Of a stretch of 64,000 bases of DNA, positions 10,651 to 21,317 are shown one piece after another (within the stretch, counting starts at the first letter, position 1; each line of letters begins with the position of its first letter). The notes beneath the pieces are model-generated. The model was given only the letters and a program-made list of their open reading frames with translations. It was not told the DNA's origin and searched no databases. The stretch is from Gracilariopsis chorda (taxonomy: Eukaryota; Rhodophyta; Florideophyceae; Gracilariales; Gracilariaceae): contig NBIV01000089.1 in NCBI GenBank assembly GCA_003194525.1, forward strand, positions 186,001 to 250,000, written 5' to 3'. Both the position numbers and the translations under genes were made by a program.

Positions 10651-11508
10651 TATAGAGCAATGCGTGTGCGCATACCGTGTAGGCGAGGTGGATCATGAAT
10701 GATTCAATACCGAAATAGCATAGGTTCAACTCAGGTATGAGTGGAGCCTCGGAAATATTGGGTGAAATTCGATATGAATTTTAATTTGTATTTTTAGAAC
10801 TTTCGTGTGTGATTTCTGTGGTATCTGGAACAGATGGACGCATGGCAAGCGTACGGATATTATTAATGGTTGGCATGATTCACACGTGTCGTATTGTGCC
10901 CTGGCCAGTAGTGCCACCGTGTGACAAAAGTGTGTGGGCCACAACTGTGGCATACTACAGTAGTAGTATTCTTAGTTAATTGTGACCCAATAGTACGTTA
11001 AGGGAGGACGGCCTTCTCATTTCACCCTGAAGAAAAGACAAGCTGTGACTCGGCTCTGAGTTTATTGCCTGCGCGAGGTGACAAACTTCTGCTGGGGTTT
11101 CACCACGTTCGGTGTCGTTATACTCCCCCGCACAGTATCACCAAGGACCGCTGATCTGTCTTACCCCGTTTTTTTGCCCAGTGTTCACTGTTTTACAGCT
11201 TTGGTTACTTCCTATTGTGGGAACAGATATCTGTTCTACTCAGTATTCAGTTATGCCGTGCTGCCTGAACTAGCAACAACCCCTACCGCCGGGTCTCTTT
11301 CGGCTTTCCGCAGGACCTGCCCAGTGGTACCTTCTCTTTTGGTTTCTCCCCTTTTTCCTGTTTCCCTTTCTGGATTCTCCGTGGACCAGAACACCGCTCA
11401 AACGGACCTGTGCGCTATGTTGACCAGCTGGTAACCCGATTCTCGGTATCACCTCCATTAGTATAACCGGAAGCCACCTCGGATTTTTACCCAAACAACG
11501 TGTGGTAC
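10651..11508 (+). repeat. E3 5' LTR, left part
   Basis: This segment aligns almost end to end with 31,899-32,758, sharing long runs such as CTCGGAAATATTGGGTGAAA and the surrounding text. It stops exactly at the GGTAC where E2 is inserted and the alignment resumes after E2 at 21,111. The left edge falls where similarity to the 3' LTR ends. Confidence 0.88.
11504..11508. repeat. Target-site duplication of E2, left copy (GGTAC)
   Basis: GGTAC immediately precedes E2 and is repeated at 21,111-21,115. The uninterrupted E3 3' LTR has GGTAC once, at 32,754-32,758. Five-base duplications are the norm for Ty3/gypsy integration. Confidence 0.88.
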
Positions 11509-12157
11509 TGTCGGGAAGCGCAATGCTTTAGCAAAAGATGCTGACCAATCGGACGTGCCTCAACGGTCAGTAGAAGGTCCTAGAAAACCCGGGTGCAAGA
11601 TGGGGTCGGTGATCCGAACGGTAGAGGTCAGGAGAAACCGGTTGAGGGCTGCGGAACCGGACGGGCAACTGGGTCAGGCGTGGTCAGGGAGCACGTGTAG
11701 AGCGTTGGTGGTCGTGTACCGCTCGTGTTTTACCGTGCAGAGTAGTATTACAAGCTAGTGGGCAGTCTGTATCGCCAACTAGAACAAGAAACACTCCCTT
11801 TGGTGGGATGATGTCTGCTTTTAGTCGTTCATGGGGGTAAGGGGGTACTGTCATCCTAAGTAGACCCGCCGGCCCCAAGGTGCACCTCGGCAACGAAGCA
11901 CCTCGGGAGATATGGGCCAATGGCAGGCCTGCGTACGCACTACCTAAAAATTAATCAAAAATTATCAAGGTTCTTAAAGGCACGCCTGCCCTTCCTTCCG
12001 GTCGGACACTTGTATCCCGTCCCAACAGTCCCCGAGTGCACCGTGCCGGTCAAGTCCACTCTTGCCATTTGTCCACCGTCCGGTCTCCCACGTAATCGCA
12101 CATCGGTGTTCGCTGTCGTCCGTCATGATCTGACGCCCGTATGATCGTTCTACCACA
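11509..12157 (-). repeat. E2 3' LTR
   Basis: Begins TGT and ends ACA, 649 bp. It matches 20,461-21,110 along its whole length at about nine bases in ten by eye, including the shared run GACCCGCCGGCCCC and the stretch around TACCTAAAAATTAATCAAAA. Confidence 0.92.
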
Positions 12158-12170
12158 TGCCTCCCTCCTT
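12158..12170 (-). promoter_or_regulatory. E2 polypurine tract
   Basis: On the minus strand AAGGAGGGAGGCA directly abuts the 3' LTR. A purine run at this place primes plus-strand DNA synthesis in LTR retrotransposons, which fixes E2's direction as minus. Confidence 0.75.
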
Positions 12171-12786
12171 AAAGTGCGCCACTTCCGCGTGGTGCTTTCT
12201 CGAGCGGTCGGTTGTAGTGTGGTGGCTGGGTAGATTATGGGTGGGACCCATTGTCTGGCGTGCAGGACGTACCCTACCACTGAGGTCGTGGCGGATTCCC
12301 CGCCGACCGGTCGTGGTCATGTCCATCCGCTCACATTTCCTTTAGGTCTGTATGGTGACAGGATGAGGGGAGGCGCGCTTCTGATTGCAATGAAGTCGTA
12401 GAGTTCGTTCTGTTAGAAGTGAATGCATCCTTGCTGGCGGTTTTCTTTCCCTTTTTTCGTAAAAGGGTGGGGTATCACATGCCGAACCCCGGCGTACGTC
12501 AATAAATTGACCCCCGTCGGCCGGTTGAAGTTCAACCATCACGGTCTCAGTGCCTCGGTCGCATCTCTTCGTCGAATGATTCTCAGCGTGCTTCTCTGCC
12601 TTCTCAATTTATCTCCGGACGGTTGCCTGCCATTGCACTGATAATTCCTCAGCGTCTCTCCTCTGAGTCAAGCTCTATCTCGTCCGTTCGGTCGGTGTTT
12701 ATATTGCGACCATGGGACATACTCCCTCGATTCCGCCTTATTTCGTTCTACCGTTTGGTATTACCTCCGAAGTCAGTGTAGCGGAT

Positions 12787-13431
12787 TCATCTTTGCCATC
12801 CGATCCCGTGCGGTTGGATTCCGATCGGTTTGCCTGCCCATCGGTTTCCTCTCAGCTCTTGTCCCTGACCGTTTGGTATTCTCAGTCGCGCACCCCTGTG
12901 GCTTTTTTGTCTCCACCTGATAGAAACGTACACATTGATGCCCCTAGGCACGCTTCCTAACGCGCTGTTTACAGTTTGGCCCTCCCGGGTCAGGGGGACA
13001 CTATGCCAAAAAGTTCCAAGCATTCTACTTAGTATTTGCAAAACATCAATTTTCGGACGGTCTGAGACAATGCAATTAAGTCCGATGGTACTCAGCGTAT
13101 TGCTGTTACGGTCGTCGAAGTTTTCCACCATCCCTATCATCACGAACAAGTACCGCTCGAAATCATCGTCCATGCTTGAGGCACAGAAAGGCCTGTCAGG
13201 GCCGGGGCGAAGCCATGTCAAAATTTTCGCACGGACACAGGTTTGGCGAGCGTTCCAAGTCGGGAACCTGCTCGACGGCACAATCCGGAGTAAGAAAGGG
13301 CGTCCATCGCCCTCTCCAGCCCATTTGGTATAGTTCGAAATGATGATGAAGGTGGGAACCCTTCGGGCGATTTCCAAGACATGAACATCAACATTGACCA
13401 TGTTTTGGGGGGTTGGCTTTCCAACAGTCAA
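12787..13431 (-). other. Unrecognised 214-codon open frame between E2 pol and its 3' LTR
   Basis: An open frame of about 640 bases lies on E2's coding strand, downstream of the chromodomain. The translation has mixed composition, with an acidic stretch (SSMDDDFERYLFVMIGMVEN) and no transmembrane or zinc motif that I can name. I do not recognise the family. The opposite strand also has a 132-codon open frame here, so openness alone is weak evidence of coding. It may be an accessory region of the element, captured DNA, or chance. The rest of 12.2-14.1 kb shows no recognisable gene. Confidence 0.3.
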
Positions 13432-14103
13432 AGTGCAATTACTCGTGAACTCGAATTAGTCCCAGACGGAGCGGGCGTGATACTTTAGTAAAAATCATTT
13501 TACAGTTGCTGAGATCCAGAATTTTCATGGTAAAAGCTCGAGTGCTGAGTAATGATAGCATCTTCAGAGGCATAAAACTGGGCCGTACGGTATAAAGAAA
13601 GCAGGTTTCCACACCTGAAAGTACAAGGCCATGACTTTTTAGTCCCTGTGTCAATTTGTTGGTTTCAACCAGCTAACTTTAAGTTAGAGTCTTCTGCATA
13701 GAAGAAAAGCATGGTAATAAAACGTTTGCCAGGGACTATTCCGTGAGGGCAATGTTGCACCTTTTTTGTCAACCGTCCAAAATGGTGTCAAAAACGGAGG
13801 TCAACTGGAGTGCATCACTGCAGTTCCTACATTCGGCCGTGTGTTACCCGTTCGGTATGAAACCTCTTCAGTTCACACTACAGAATCATTTCTACTTTGT
13901 AGGAAAGTGAAAGTCAAACTTTGACCGAGATTGGAGTCAGGGCAGGAGCTGATGCATCTCCTTTCAGAGATTCCTAGCTAGAATTTCCGAAGCGAGTGGC
14001 GACAACAGATTGTTGAAAAAGAAGCGTAGTGTTATTATTCGTTCCGTTTGGAAGTAAATAGCATCACGAATGCTCTGAAAAATATCTCAACCCTTTGTAC
14101 GTT

Positions 14104-14119
14104 CCCCCCCCCCCCCCCC
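14104..14119. repeat. Poly-C run of 16 bases
   Basis: A pure C homopolymer between E2's chromodomain and the unrecognised open frame. Runs of this sort mutate quickly and are error-prone in sequencing, so the length may not be reliable. Confidence 0.9.
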
Positions 14120-14173
14120 ACGTGACTGCGGAACGTCCCGTTCGGTCAATTAGAACGACCTTACCGGACGCTG

Positions 14174-14330
14174 TCGCTTTTCGCGACGCCAGTAGCGGGT
14201 AATGAAGTGGTGAGGGATATGGGATGGTAGTTCGAAGGTGTCGTATTCTGCCTTGTATTCGAACCAGCGGACTCGATATTGCGTTCGTTCCGGCGTCTCA
14301 CGATGCCCGACGATTCGGTCGACCGCATGA
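14174..14330 (-). pseudogene. E2 integrase C-terminal chromodomain
   Basis: On the minus strand the frame reads VDRIVGHRETPERTQYRVRW, then FEYKAEYDTFELPSHI and a basic end. This matches the chromodomain pattern (V-x-x-I-x-x-H ... Y-x-V-x-W ... D-T-x-E ... H-I). In chromoviruses this domain is thought to guide insertion to particular chromatin. It places E2 in the chromovirus branch of Ty3/gypsy. Confidence 0.75.
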
Positions 14331-14659
14331 GGTTGCGGTGTGGGTGTTATCAGGTCCGTTGCGGGTCGAGTGGGAGGTTCGTCAGCAAAAGGACCGTCCG
14401 GATCAATATCGGGTTCGGTGGTCAGACGTGGCGTAGCTTTATTAGTGGTTGTGTCGGTGGTGAGTGCCGTTCAGACTGCTCGGCGGTGCACCCGAGTTAC
14501 TCGGTCAATGCTGACCTGTTTTTCCAGTCCGCCTTCTTTTAGGAAAACGGTATCGCCCGCGGCGGTCACGTCGGGAAATGGCCCGTTTTTTTTTTGGAAG
14601 AGGTTTACGATACTTGCGGTTATATTCGTCAACTTGCTCTTCCAGGGCTGTTGACATCT

Positions 14660-15590
14660 ATTCCGGTCGGTTGACGTACACCTTATCCACGGGACTAAAC
14701 TTAGGGAGAGTCCGCACGGTTTTATCGGAGTCCCTTTTGTACTGGAGTTGGGCCCAAGTGGTTTTCGTCTGTGCGAACGAAAGAGAATCCCGAAGACCAG
14801 TCTGGATGTACCGTTTAACCTGCGCCGTGGTGGCGTTTTCAATTTGATGCTCCGGGATAGTGGTAGGGATCTTTTCAACCTGCAGACCGGGCGGGTGCCG
14901 TGAGAGTACCAAATCGAAAGGCGTTGTGCCCATTTTCCTGTGCACTTGCATATTGAATGCATAGGTCAACGGTTGCACATATTCATGCAATTCGGTTTGG
15001 TGTTCTGCCACATATTGACAGAGGCGTTCAACGACCATATTGTTGAACCGTTCGGCCTGTCCGTTTCTTTGCGGGTGATGGGCCGTGGTGGTCAGTTGCT
15101 CGATACCTAACATGCTGCACACCGCTTTGAAGAACTTGGAGACAAATTGGCTTCTGTGGTCGGTCAGCAATTATAATGGTATCTCGTACGGATAGACCCA
15201 TTTATCCAAGAAAGCCGAGGCTAGGGCTGCGGTCGTAGTGGATTTCAAAGGCACCGCTCGGTAGAACTTTGTAAATCGGTTGGTAATGACTAGGATGTAT
15301 TGGTGCCCCTTTGCAGAATTTGTGAATAGACCAAGGATGTCTATTGCGACAAATTACAACGGGTCGGCTGCGAGAAATAGCTTCAAGAGCTTATGGTGCG
15401 GCTGGCGACTTCCACGAGTGGAGAGGCAGGTACTACAATCCCGTACGGTCTGATATACGTGATAAGCCATCCCCGGCCAGTAGTACTTCCGTTGAAGCTT
15501 GGAATACATCTTTCTTGCACCAGGGTGTGCAGCAAACCGTAGGTAATGGGAAAGATATAATAACCTGGCTTGCAGTGTCTCTGGCACGTA
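14660..15590 (-). pseudogene. E2 integrase
   Basis: The His/Cys module reads HYLRFAAHPGARKMY ... YYWPGM ... CSTCLS near 15.4-15.55 kb. The catalytic core shows LTDHRSQFVSKFF near 15.15 kb and the QRNGQAERFN block, with the Glu, near 15.06 kb. A GPY/F-type end region (KFSPVDKVYVNRP) is near 14.67 kb. It is clearly a Ty3/gypsy integrase of a clade different from E1/E3 and closest, among the elements here, to E5. Confidence 0.85.
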
Positions 15591-16079
15591 CCATTAGAGA
15601 GCCCCATCTAGCGGAGCTTTCCTTATCAATATCCCGTTTCAGTTTAAATCGAATAGGCATTTGCCATCTCCGACTTTCGCTAGTGCAGACTTGCAGAGGG
15701 GATCATTCTTCTGTTCCGGGAGGAACTCTTCCACCGTTATCGGGGAGACGTCCTGCAACTCGTCCTGAACTTCAAATATTGCTGGGAGTCTTATCCCGTT
15801 CGGATTGTTTTGTGGCCAGTCTGTTATGACAGTCTCCTCTCCACCGTCCCAGCATACCGTAGGTACGGTATATTCTTCGCCCGTTTCGGTCACTTCATTC
15901 GTCATCATGCACGGTACCTCGTCTTCGAGCGGTCTGTGTCTTCTCCATCCGTACGGACTCTGGAAATTGCGTCAGCTGCTTGCTGCTTAACGCCCGGACG
16001 GTGGATTACGTCAAATTCGTACTCCATGAGGCGGAGCCTCCATCTCACTAACCGTCCGGGCGCATCCGCTAGGTTCAGG

Positions 16080-17260
16080 ATCTAGCGTAGTGCGTGATGG
16101 TCCATACGGAGTGTTAACCGTGTCCCCTCCAAGTACGGACGGAGGCGAAAGATGGCCCAAACGACGGCCAAACATTCCCGTTCGGTAGTGTAGTACGCCT
16201 GCTCAGGCTTTGTTAGTGAGCGGCTCCAGTAGCCAATCGGACGATGGTCTCCCTCGGGCTGCTCCTGGAGGAGACAGCATCGGACTTGGGTACTGCAAGC
16301 ATCCGTGTCCAGGACGTATCTGTGACCGTTTCGGGGGAGTGCCAGTATAGGCGGTCGTATGAGACATTGGCGTAATTCGTCGAACGTCTCATACTCCGTA
16401 TCGGTCAGAGTTTCGAACTCAAATGGTTGGTCTTTTTCCATTTTCCGATTAAAGGAGCTGGCAATGCACGCGAATGCCTCAACAAACCGGCGTAAAACGT
16501 TGCAAAGGCAGAGGAACGACCGTAGCTCCGTCTGGTTTGTGGGAGGTCTCGCTTGTCGCAAAGCGTCGCAAGCGTTTCCGGGTACCTGCAGTTTGCCTGG
16601 ACGGATAATATGACCTAGATGGTCAACTACTTGGTCGAAGAAATAACCTTTCTCCACCCGTCACGTAATTCCGGCCGAGCGTAGCAATACCATCTGTACG
16701 TGTTCGATGTGCTCCTGAACTGATTGGGAATATATAATGACGTCGTCTAGGTCAACTAGAGCGAATTGCCATTTAACCCGCAAACGGATGATGTCAAGCG
16801 CCCTCTGGAAGGTAGCCGGAGCATTCTTGAGACCGCACGGCATTCTAATGTAGCGGAAAAAACCCATGTGGGTCGTAAAGGTTGTTTTGTCGCCGTCGGT
16901 CTCGTCGACTTCGCATTGCCAATAACCGCTATTGGCGTCTAAAGTAGTGAATACCACTGCATCCCCTTAGGAGTCGATGCACTCATCCATTCTCGGTATG
17001 GGGTAAGTATCCCGTATGGTCATCGCGTTGAGGTAGCGGTAGTCAACGCCAAAGCGCAGAGTACCGTCCTTCTTTGGTGCGAATAGGACAGGACTTGCCC
17101 ATTCTGCCGACGACGGCTCTATTACGCCTGCACGGAGTTGCTTTGTTACCTCTTCCCTTTCCAGCTCCCTTCGTTTCTGTCCCGCTCGGTAACTCATCTG
17201 GAGGATGGGTTTAGAACCCTCTTCTGAATGTATGCGGTGTTTGGCAATGGAGATGGACCC
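16080..17260 (-). pseudogene. E2 reverse transcriptase and RNase H
   Basis: The approach segment IAKHRIHSEEGSKPILQMSYR is near 17.2 kb and VIEPSSAEWASPVLFAPKKD near 17.1 kb. The palm shows FTTLDANSGYWQ near 16.93 kb and the Asp-Asp motif LDDVIIYS near 16.73 kb. The RNase H part follows with LRSFLCLCNVLRRFVEAFA, YVLDTDACSTQV near 16.31 kb and RPYLEGTRLTLRMDHHAL near 16.1 kb. Confidence 0.88.
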
Positions 17261-17409
17261 CAAGTGTCGATCTCACATATCCGAAAACGGTTCCAGAAAG
17301 TCGGTAATTCCTTCCCGTTCGGCCTCGTACTCTTCTCCTATACGGAATTTCTTTACCCAATCATCAGCTTTGACCGCGTCGGACTTTTGATCCTGTTCGG
17401 TTTGGGTGG

Positions 17410-18155
17410 GACTAGCCTTCCCCTCCCTTAGCTTCGTTGTCCTCGATGAACGGGAACGGGGAAATTAGGGCAACCGGGGCGGGCATGGCGTGCCCGACGA
17501 TGGTGTTCTTTGCCAAATGGATGGGAGCTTGTCCGACGTCGGAGACGAGAAATCGGAATGAACGGTTTGGTAAAAGCTCCATGACGCCATTGGCCATGAG
17601 CATAAGGCGTTTCTTGACTGCTTTCGGGTTGAGTTGGAGGAATGAAAGTCCTCCAACATTTGCGGTTACTTGAAATTCCGCTTGGGTCATGGGCGGTAAG
17701 ACGACCGCTCGGGCTACTCGAATCTTGTTAGAGATGGAGTTGTCCGTTGTCGGGAAAGACTCGTGCACATTATTAGTTTGAAATCGTGCGGTTGTCAAAA
17801 GCAGAGCCACCGGTCAGGGATGGTGGAAAGCAACTTGTTTCCGTTGGAGGTATATGGCCGTCACGTGCTTGTCAATGAACGTTGTTCCCAACAAGCACGA
17901 TGTGGCTAGGTTAGTGGAGACTAGAAAACGGTCCCAGACTCCTAGACTACCGATTCGGATAAACAGGCAGATGACTGGGAGAGCGTTCGCGTGAACCAGG
18001 TTTGGTCCCGCACCGGTTTCAATAACACCAGTGAAAGGGAGTTGCACCTGAGAGTGGAGGCAAATTGAGAAACGGACTTTGTAATGCGGTCCGCTGAACA
18101 GCATTACCGGACCGGTCTCAGACTCTTGTTTTACGTCCGTGCGTTCGTCTCCCAA
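17410..18155 (-). pseudogene. E2 aspartic protease and linker
   Basis: The active-site loop is recognisable as GVIETGAGPNLVHANALP near 18.0 kb, followed by TSCLLGTTFIDKHV near 17.88 kb, which matches the flap-distal Leu-Leu-Gly of retropepsins. The region 17.4-17.8 kb then carries the spacer before the reverse transcriptase. E5 has a closely similar protease (48.7-49.05 kb). Confidence 0.7.
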
Positions 18156-18499
18156 TGGAGCCGGCGGTCCCGAATCGGATTTATTATGAGGCCGCTCGGT
18201 CTCCTTATGTGGGCTTTCAGGCCTCGGGGTGTGGGTCGCCTCTACGCACCCTCCGGGTCGTTTTCCGGAGTGGGTGGTGTTTTGATGTCCAACAATTGGG
18301 CTGCATAGCCCTGTGTCTCAGAGCGGGCTTGGATCTGGGGTTAACTCTGGCGTATACCGATACTAGCCCGTGCCGGTCAGGTATGACTACTCCTTCCGGA
18401 GGGACCTCTTGGGAAGTTTTAATGCCCCTCCTCACGGCGTAGGGTATAATGAGCCTCTCGTGCAGCTTACAGGGCAGCACGTACTTCTGGGGCTAGCAT

Positions 18500-20290
18500 T
18501 TTGCAATGGTCCGGCTCTCAGGAAAGACATATCCGGCACGGTTTGTCCAATAACCGTGCATATATGGGGACTACACCTCTACCTGGTGCAGTGAATTGGA
18601 CCGTCCAGGAAGAATGAGACGTGGTGGAGATCGGTGTGGTGGGAGGAGACGGTAGACTACTGCCGCCTCCCATCACAAACATTTGACCACCCAGTGCCTC
18701 CGAACCATCCTCGTCCGAGTCGGTCTCCAGGATCATCACTCGTGAGCGTGACCCACGGCGATGAGTTGACAGAGAGTCCGTGCGGATTGTTTGCCTTTTG
18801 GTCGCACGGTGCGTGTCGTTGTAGGATTCCGCGTATCGGGCTAATGCGTTCAGTCTGACGTGCGGATATGTAGTAAGATTTTTTCTGGCTTTCGACCGTT
18901 TAGCTGGCAGGAGGTTTTTCACGATGATGGACTTCAAACGTCGATCTGAGAACACGCTCCCACAGTGAAGTGCTTTATCCCCGACTTTATGGCCAAATTA
19001 CGTTTCGGACATACCTGAGGACTGTCGAAAAGTCCTCACCTTGGCGTACGCGTCCACGATTACCTCGTCGGTCGCATACGTGGTTAACAAAAACTTTAAA
19101 ACCTCTGAGTATGTTTGTAACGTTTCCCGTTTACGGACGTAGACCGCATGGCTTTCTCCCGTGATATGGGATCGAACCAGTGCGTTTGCCGCCCCAGTCA
19201 AGTAAAACTGAAAGCACCAGAGGGCTGCGCTCTCTGTAATTCTGTTGTGGTCGCATGCAGTCTTAAATCGCTGTAAGAAGCCCAGTACGGCATTGGGGTC
19301 CGATCCGGAGAACGGGCGCCCCTTGAGCTGGACATTCAGCTTCTTTTGGTAGCGGCCAACCTTCCTGGCAACCCGGACATCATACCGTGCGGATTCCTTG
19401 AGAAGCCGATATGATCTGTAGTCTACGGCTTTCCAAAAGAAGTCGTTAAGTGGCTTCAGCCGCTTAAGCGACCTTCTGCTTGAAAGGTGATGCGAACTTC
19501 GCGAGTCGTCACTCGCTCCTTCGTCCGAGTCGGAAAGATCTTCTTCGGACTCTTAAGTCTCTGTTCGGTCTGTATCTGAGTCCGAACGGTTGGGTCTGCG
19601 TTTGTGGCGGGAAGTTCTCTTCCTGCCGCGGTTTTTACGATCCCAACCGGACGGCTTATCCCGACTGCCGCGTCTGTGGCGCTCTGAACTCCCTCCATCG
19701 GAGCTACTATCGTAAGGATCTCCGTTTGGATCTGGCTGACTGGGGTTTGTCGGTAGATAGATCGTTCTGGAATTTCCTCTTTGATTCCCATCCGGAATAC
19801 CTGTACTGAACTCTAGGGCTGGTGCCATGCCCGTACGGTTTGTGTCAAACGTTGAGAGGGCCTAGGTGACATGTTATCCTGCAGAAAATGGCTGATTTGT
19901 CTGATTTGGCTGGACTTCCGTGCGATCGACGCTTGGCTGGAGGCATGACATCACTTCCTCAGTAACCGTGCGGATTGTCTCAGAGGCCTGTCTGTCCAAT
20001 ATTTGGGGCATCCGATCGGCAAGATACTCTTCGACCGCTACTGGGACCCTTATTTCGAGTTCCGTGCAGGCGAATACCGACAAGTGAGTCCAGATACGGT
20101 CCCACAAGTCGTCAAAGCCAATGTTCCCGATCGGTGTATGGCTTGAAGACGTGACCGTCCCAGTAGTTGCGGTTGGCAGCTGAGATGCCAGCGGGCCGTG
20201 CGGTGTAGAGGAGGAGGCTGCCGCACCTCCTGTGCAAAGCAGTGACTCCGGGTTATCCAGTACGGACGGTTTGAGTGCTTAGGCACTCCT
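18500..20290 (-). pseudogene. E2 gag
   Basis: A Gag-like region upstream of the protease on the minus strand. It contains the segment ALARYAESYNDTHRATKRQ near 18.8 kb, which matches E5 (LVRYAQALDDAHRAVQRQ near 49.9 kb), a Cys-rich CRICLS segment near 18.54 kb that could be a remnant zinc knuckle, and an Arg/Ser-rich block near 19.5-19.75 kb. Limits are approximate and the N-terminal part is poorly defined. Confidence 0.6.
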
Positions 20291-20440
20291 GGTGCCTCAG
20301 TTTGAGGCTGAAGCAGTGTCAGAGACCGCTACCAAAACAGCCTGAGACTCCGTAACGGGCTGCGCTGTTTTTCTCCTCTGCGAACCTTTCTGACTCTGTG
20401 GTTTCGGAAGTTTCGATTCCATTTTCAGTCCGTGATTGGT

Positions 20441-20459
20441 CTTCTAGGTCGGAAGACCA
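20441..20459 (-). promoter_or_regulatory. E2 primer-binding site (candidate)
   Basis: One base inside the 5' LTR on the minus strand, the sequence TGGTCTTCCGACCTAGAAG starts with TGG, the complement of the tRNA CCA tail. It is nearly identical to the site next to E3's 5' LTR (21,206-21,224). The agreement between two elements of separate clades argues for a real tRNA primer site. Confidence 0.68.
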
Positions 20460-20460
20460 A

Positions 20461-21110
20461 TGTGGCGAAGTGCAATACTTTAAAAAAAGATGCTGACCGG
20501 TCGGACGTGCCTCAGCGGTCAGTAGAAGGATTTCCTAGAAAACCCGGGCGGAATATGGGCTCGGTGATCCGAACAGTAGAAGTCAAGAGAAACCAGTTGA
20601 GGGCTGCGGAACCGGACCAGCAACTGGGTCAGGCGTGGTCAGAGAGCACGCATACAGCGTTGGTGGTTGTTTACCACTCGTTTTTTACCGTGCGGATTAG
20701 TATTACAAGCTAGTGGGCAGTCTGTATGGCCAACTAGAACAACAGATTAGACTGTTTGGTGGGATGACGTCTGCCTTTACTCGTTCATGGGGGTCAGGGG
20801 TACTGTCATCCTAAGTAGACCCGCCGGCCCCGAGGTGCACCTCGGACGAAGCCCCTTGGGAGATATGAGCCAATGGCAGGCCTGCGTACGCACTACCTAA
20901 AAATTAATCAAAAATTATCTAGGGTCTTGCAGGCACGCCTGCCCTTCCACCCGGTCTGACACGTGTATCCCGTCCCAACAGTCCCCAGGTGCACCGTGCC
21001 AGTCAGGTCCACTCTTGCCATCTGTCCACCATCCGATCTCCCACGTAATAGCGCATCGGTGTTCGCTGTCTTCCGTCATGATCTGATGCCCATACGGTCG
21101 TTCTACCACA
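20461..21110 (-). repeat. E2 5' LTR
   Basis: 650 bp, starting TGT and ending ACA, the direct partner of 11,509-12,157. For the minus-strand element this right-hand copy is the 5' LTR, consistent with gag lying next to it. Confidence 0.92.
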
Positions 21111-21115
21111 GGTAC
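21111..21115. repeat. Target-site duplication of E2, right copy (GGTAC)
   Basis: Matches 11,504-11,508. From here the text GGTACGGAGGG continues as in the unbroken E3 3' LTR (GGTACGGAGAG at 32,754). Confidence 0.88.
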
Positions 21116-21203
21116 GGAGGGTCCTTTCACTGCGCCTACCTCACAAGATAGCAAGGCTGCAAACACCTTACGAGGATTTCCCGCCTAGAGATATTGCTCC
21201 GCA
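21116..21203 (+). repeat. E3 5' LTR, right part
   Basis: Aligns with 32,759-32,846, sharing GAGGATTTCCCGCCTA and GATATTGCT near the end. Ends in CA at 21,203, two bases before the primer-site-like sequence. Confidence 0.85.
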
Positions 21204-21205
21204 AG

Positions 21206-21224
21206 TGGTCTCCTGACCTAGAAT
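21206..21224 (+). promoter_or_regulatory. E3 primer-binding site (candidate)
   Basis: TGGTCTCCTGACCTAGAAT begins two bases after the LTR. It shares 15 to 16 of 19 bases with the E2 site. Its complement would be a tRNA 3' end finishing in CCA. Confidence 0.68.
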
Positions 21225-21317
21225 CCGTTCACCTATGGGTTTGATCACTTTGGTCATTTCTGTGCCGTTCCAGTTTTTCGGAAGAATCTATCAAGATCTT
21301 TTTGTTACCCCAGTTCT

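Larger units (their letters stand above)
11509..21110 (-). mobile_element. E2, chromodomain Ty3/gypsy retrotransposon nested in E3
   Basis: Two direct LTRs (11,509-12,157 and 20,461-21,110) enclose about 8.3 kb and are flanked by a GGTAC duplication. The coding strand is minus: gag near 18.5-20.3 kb, protease near 18 kb, RT and RNase H 16.1-17.3 kb, integrase 14.7-15.6 kb, chromodomain near 14.2 kb. The polypurine tract next to the left LTR and the primer-site-like sequence next to the right LTR agree with this direction. E2 must be younger than E3 because it splits E3's LTR, yet its LTRs have also diverged by about a tenth by eye. It has roughly a dozen breaks and is a fossil. Confidence 0.92.

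Noticed and set aside
11555-11758. Small open frame repeated at 20,432-20,713
   Set aside because: The similarity is that of E2's two LTRs and not a duplicated gene.
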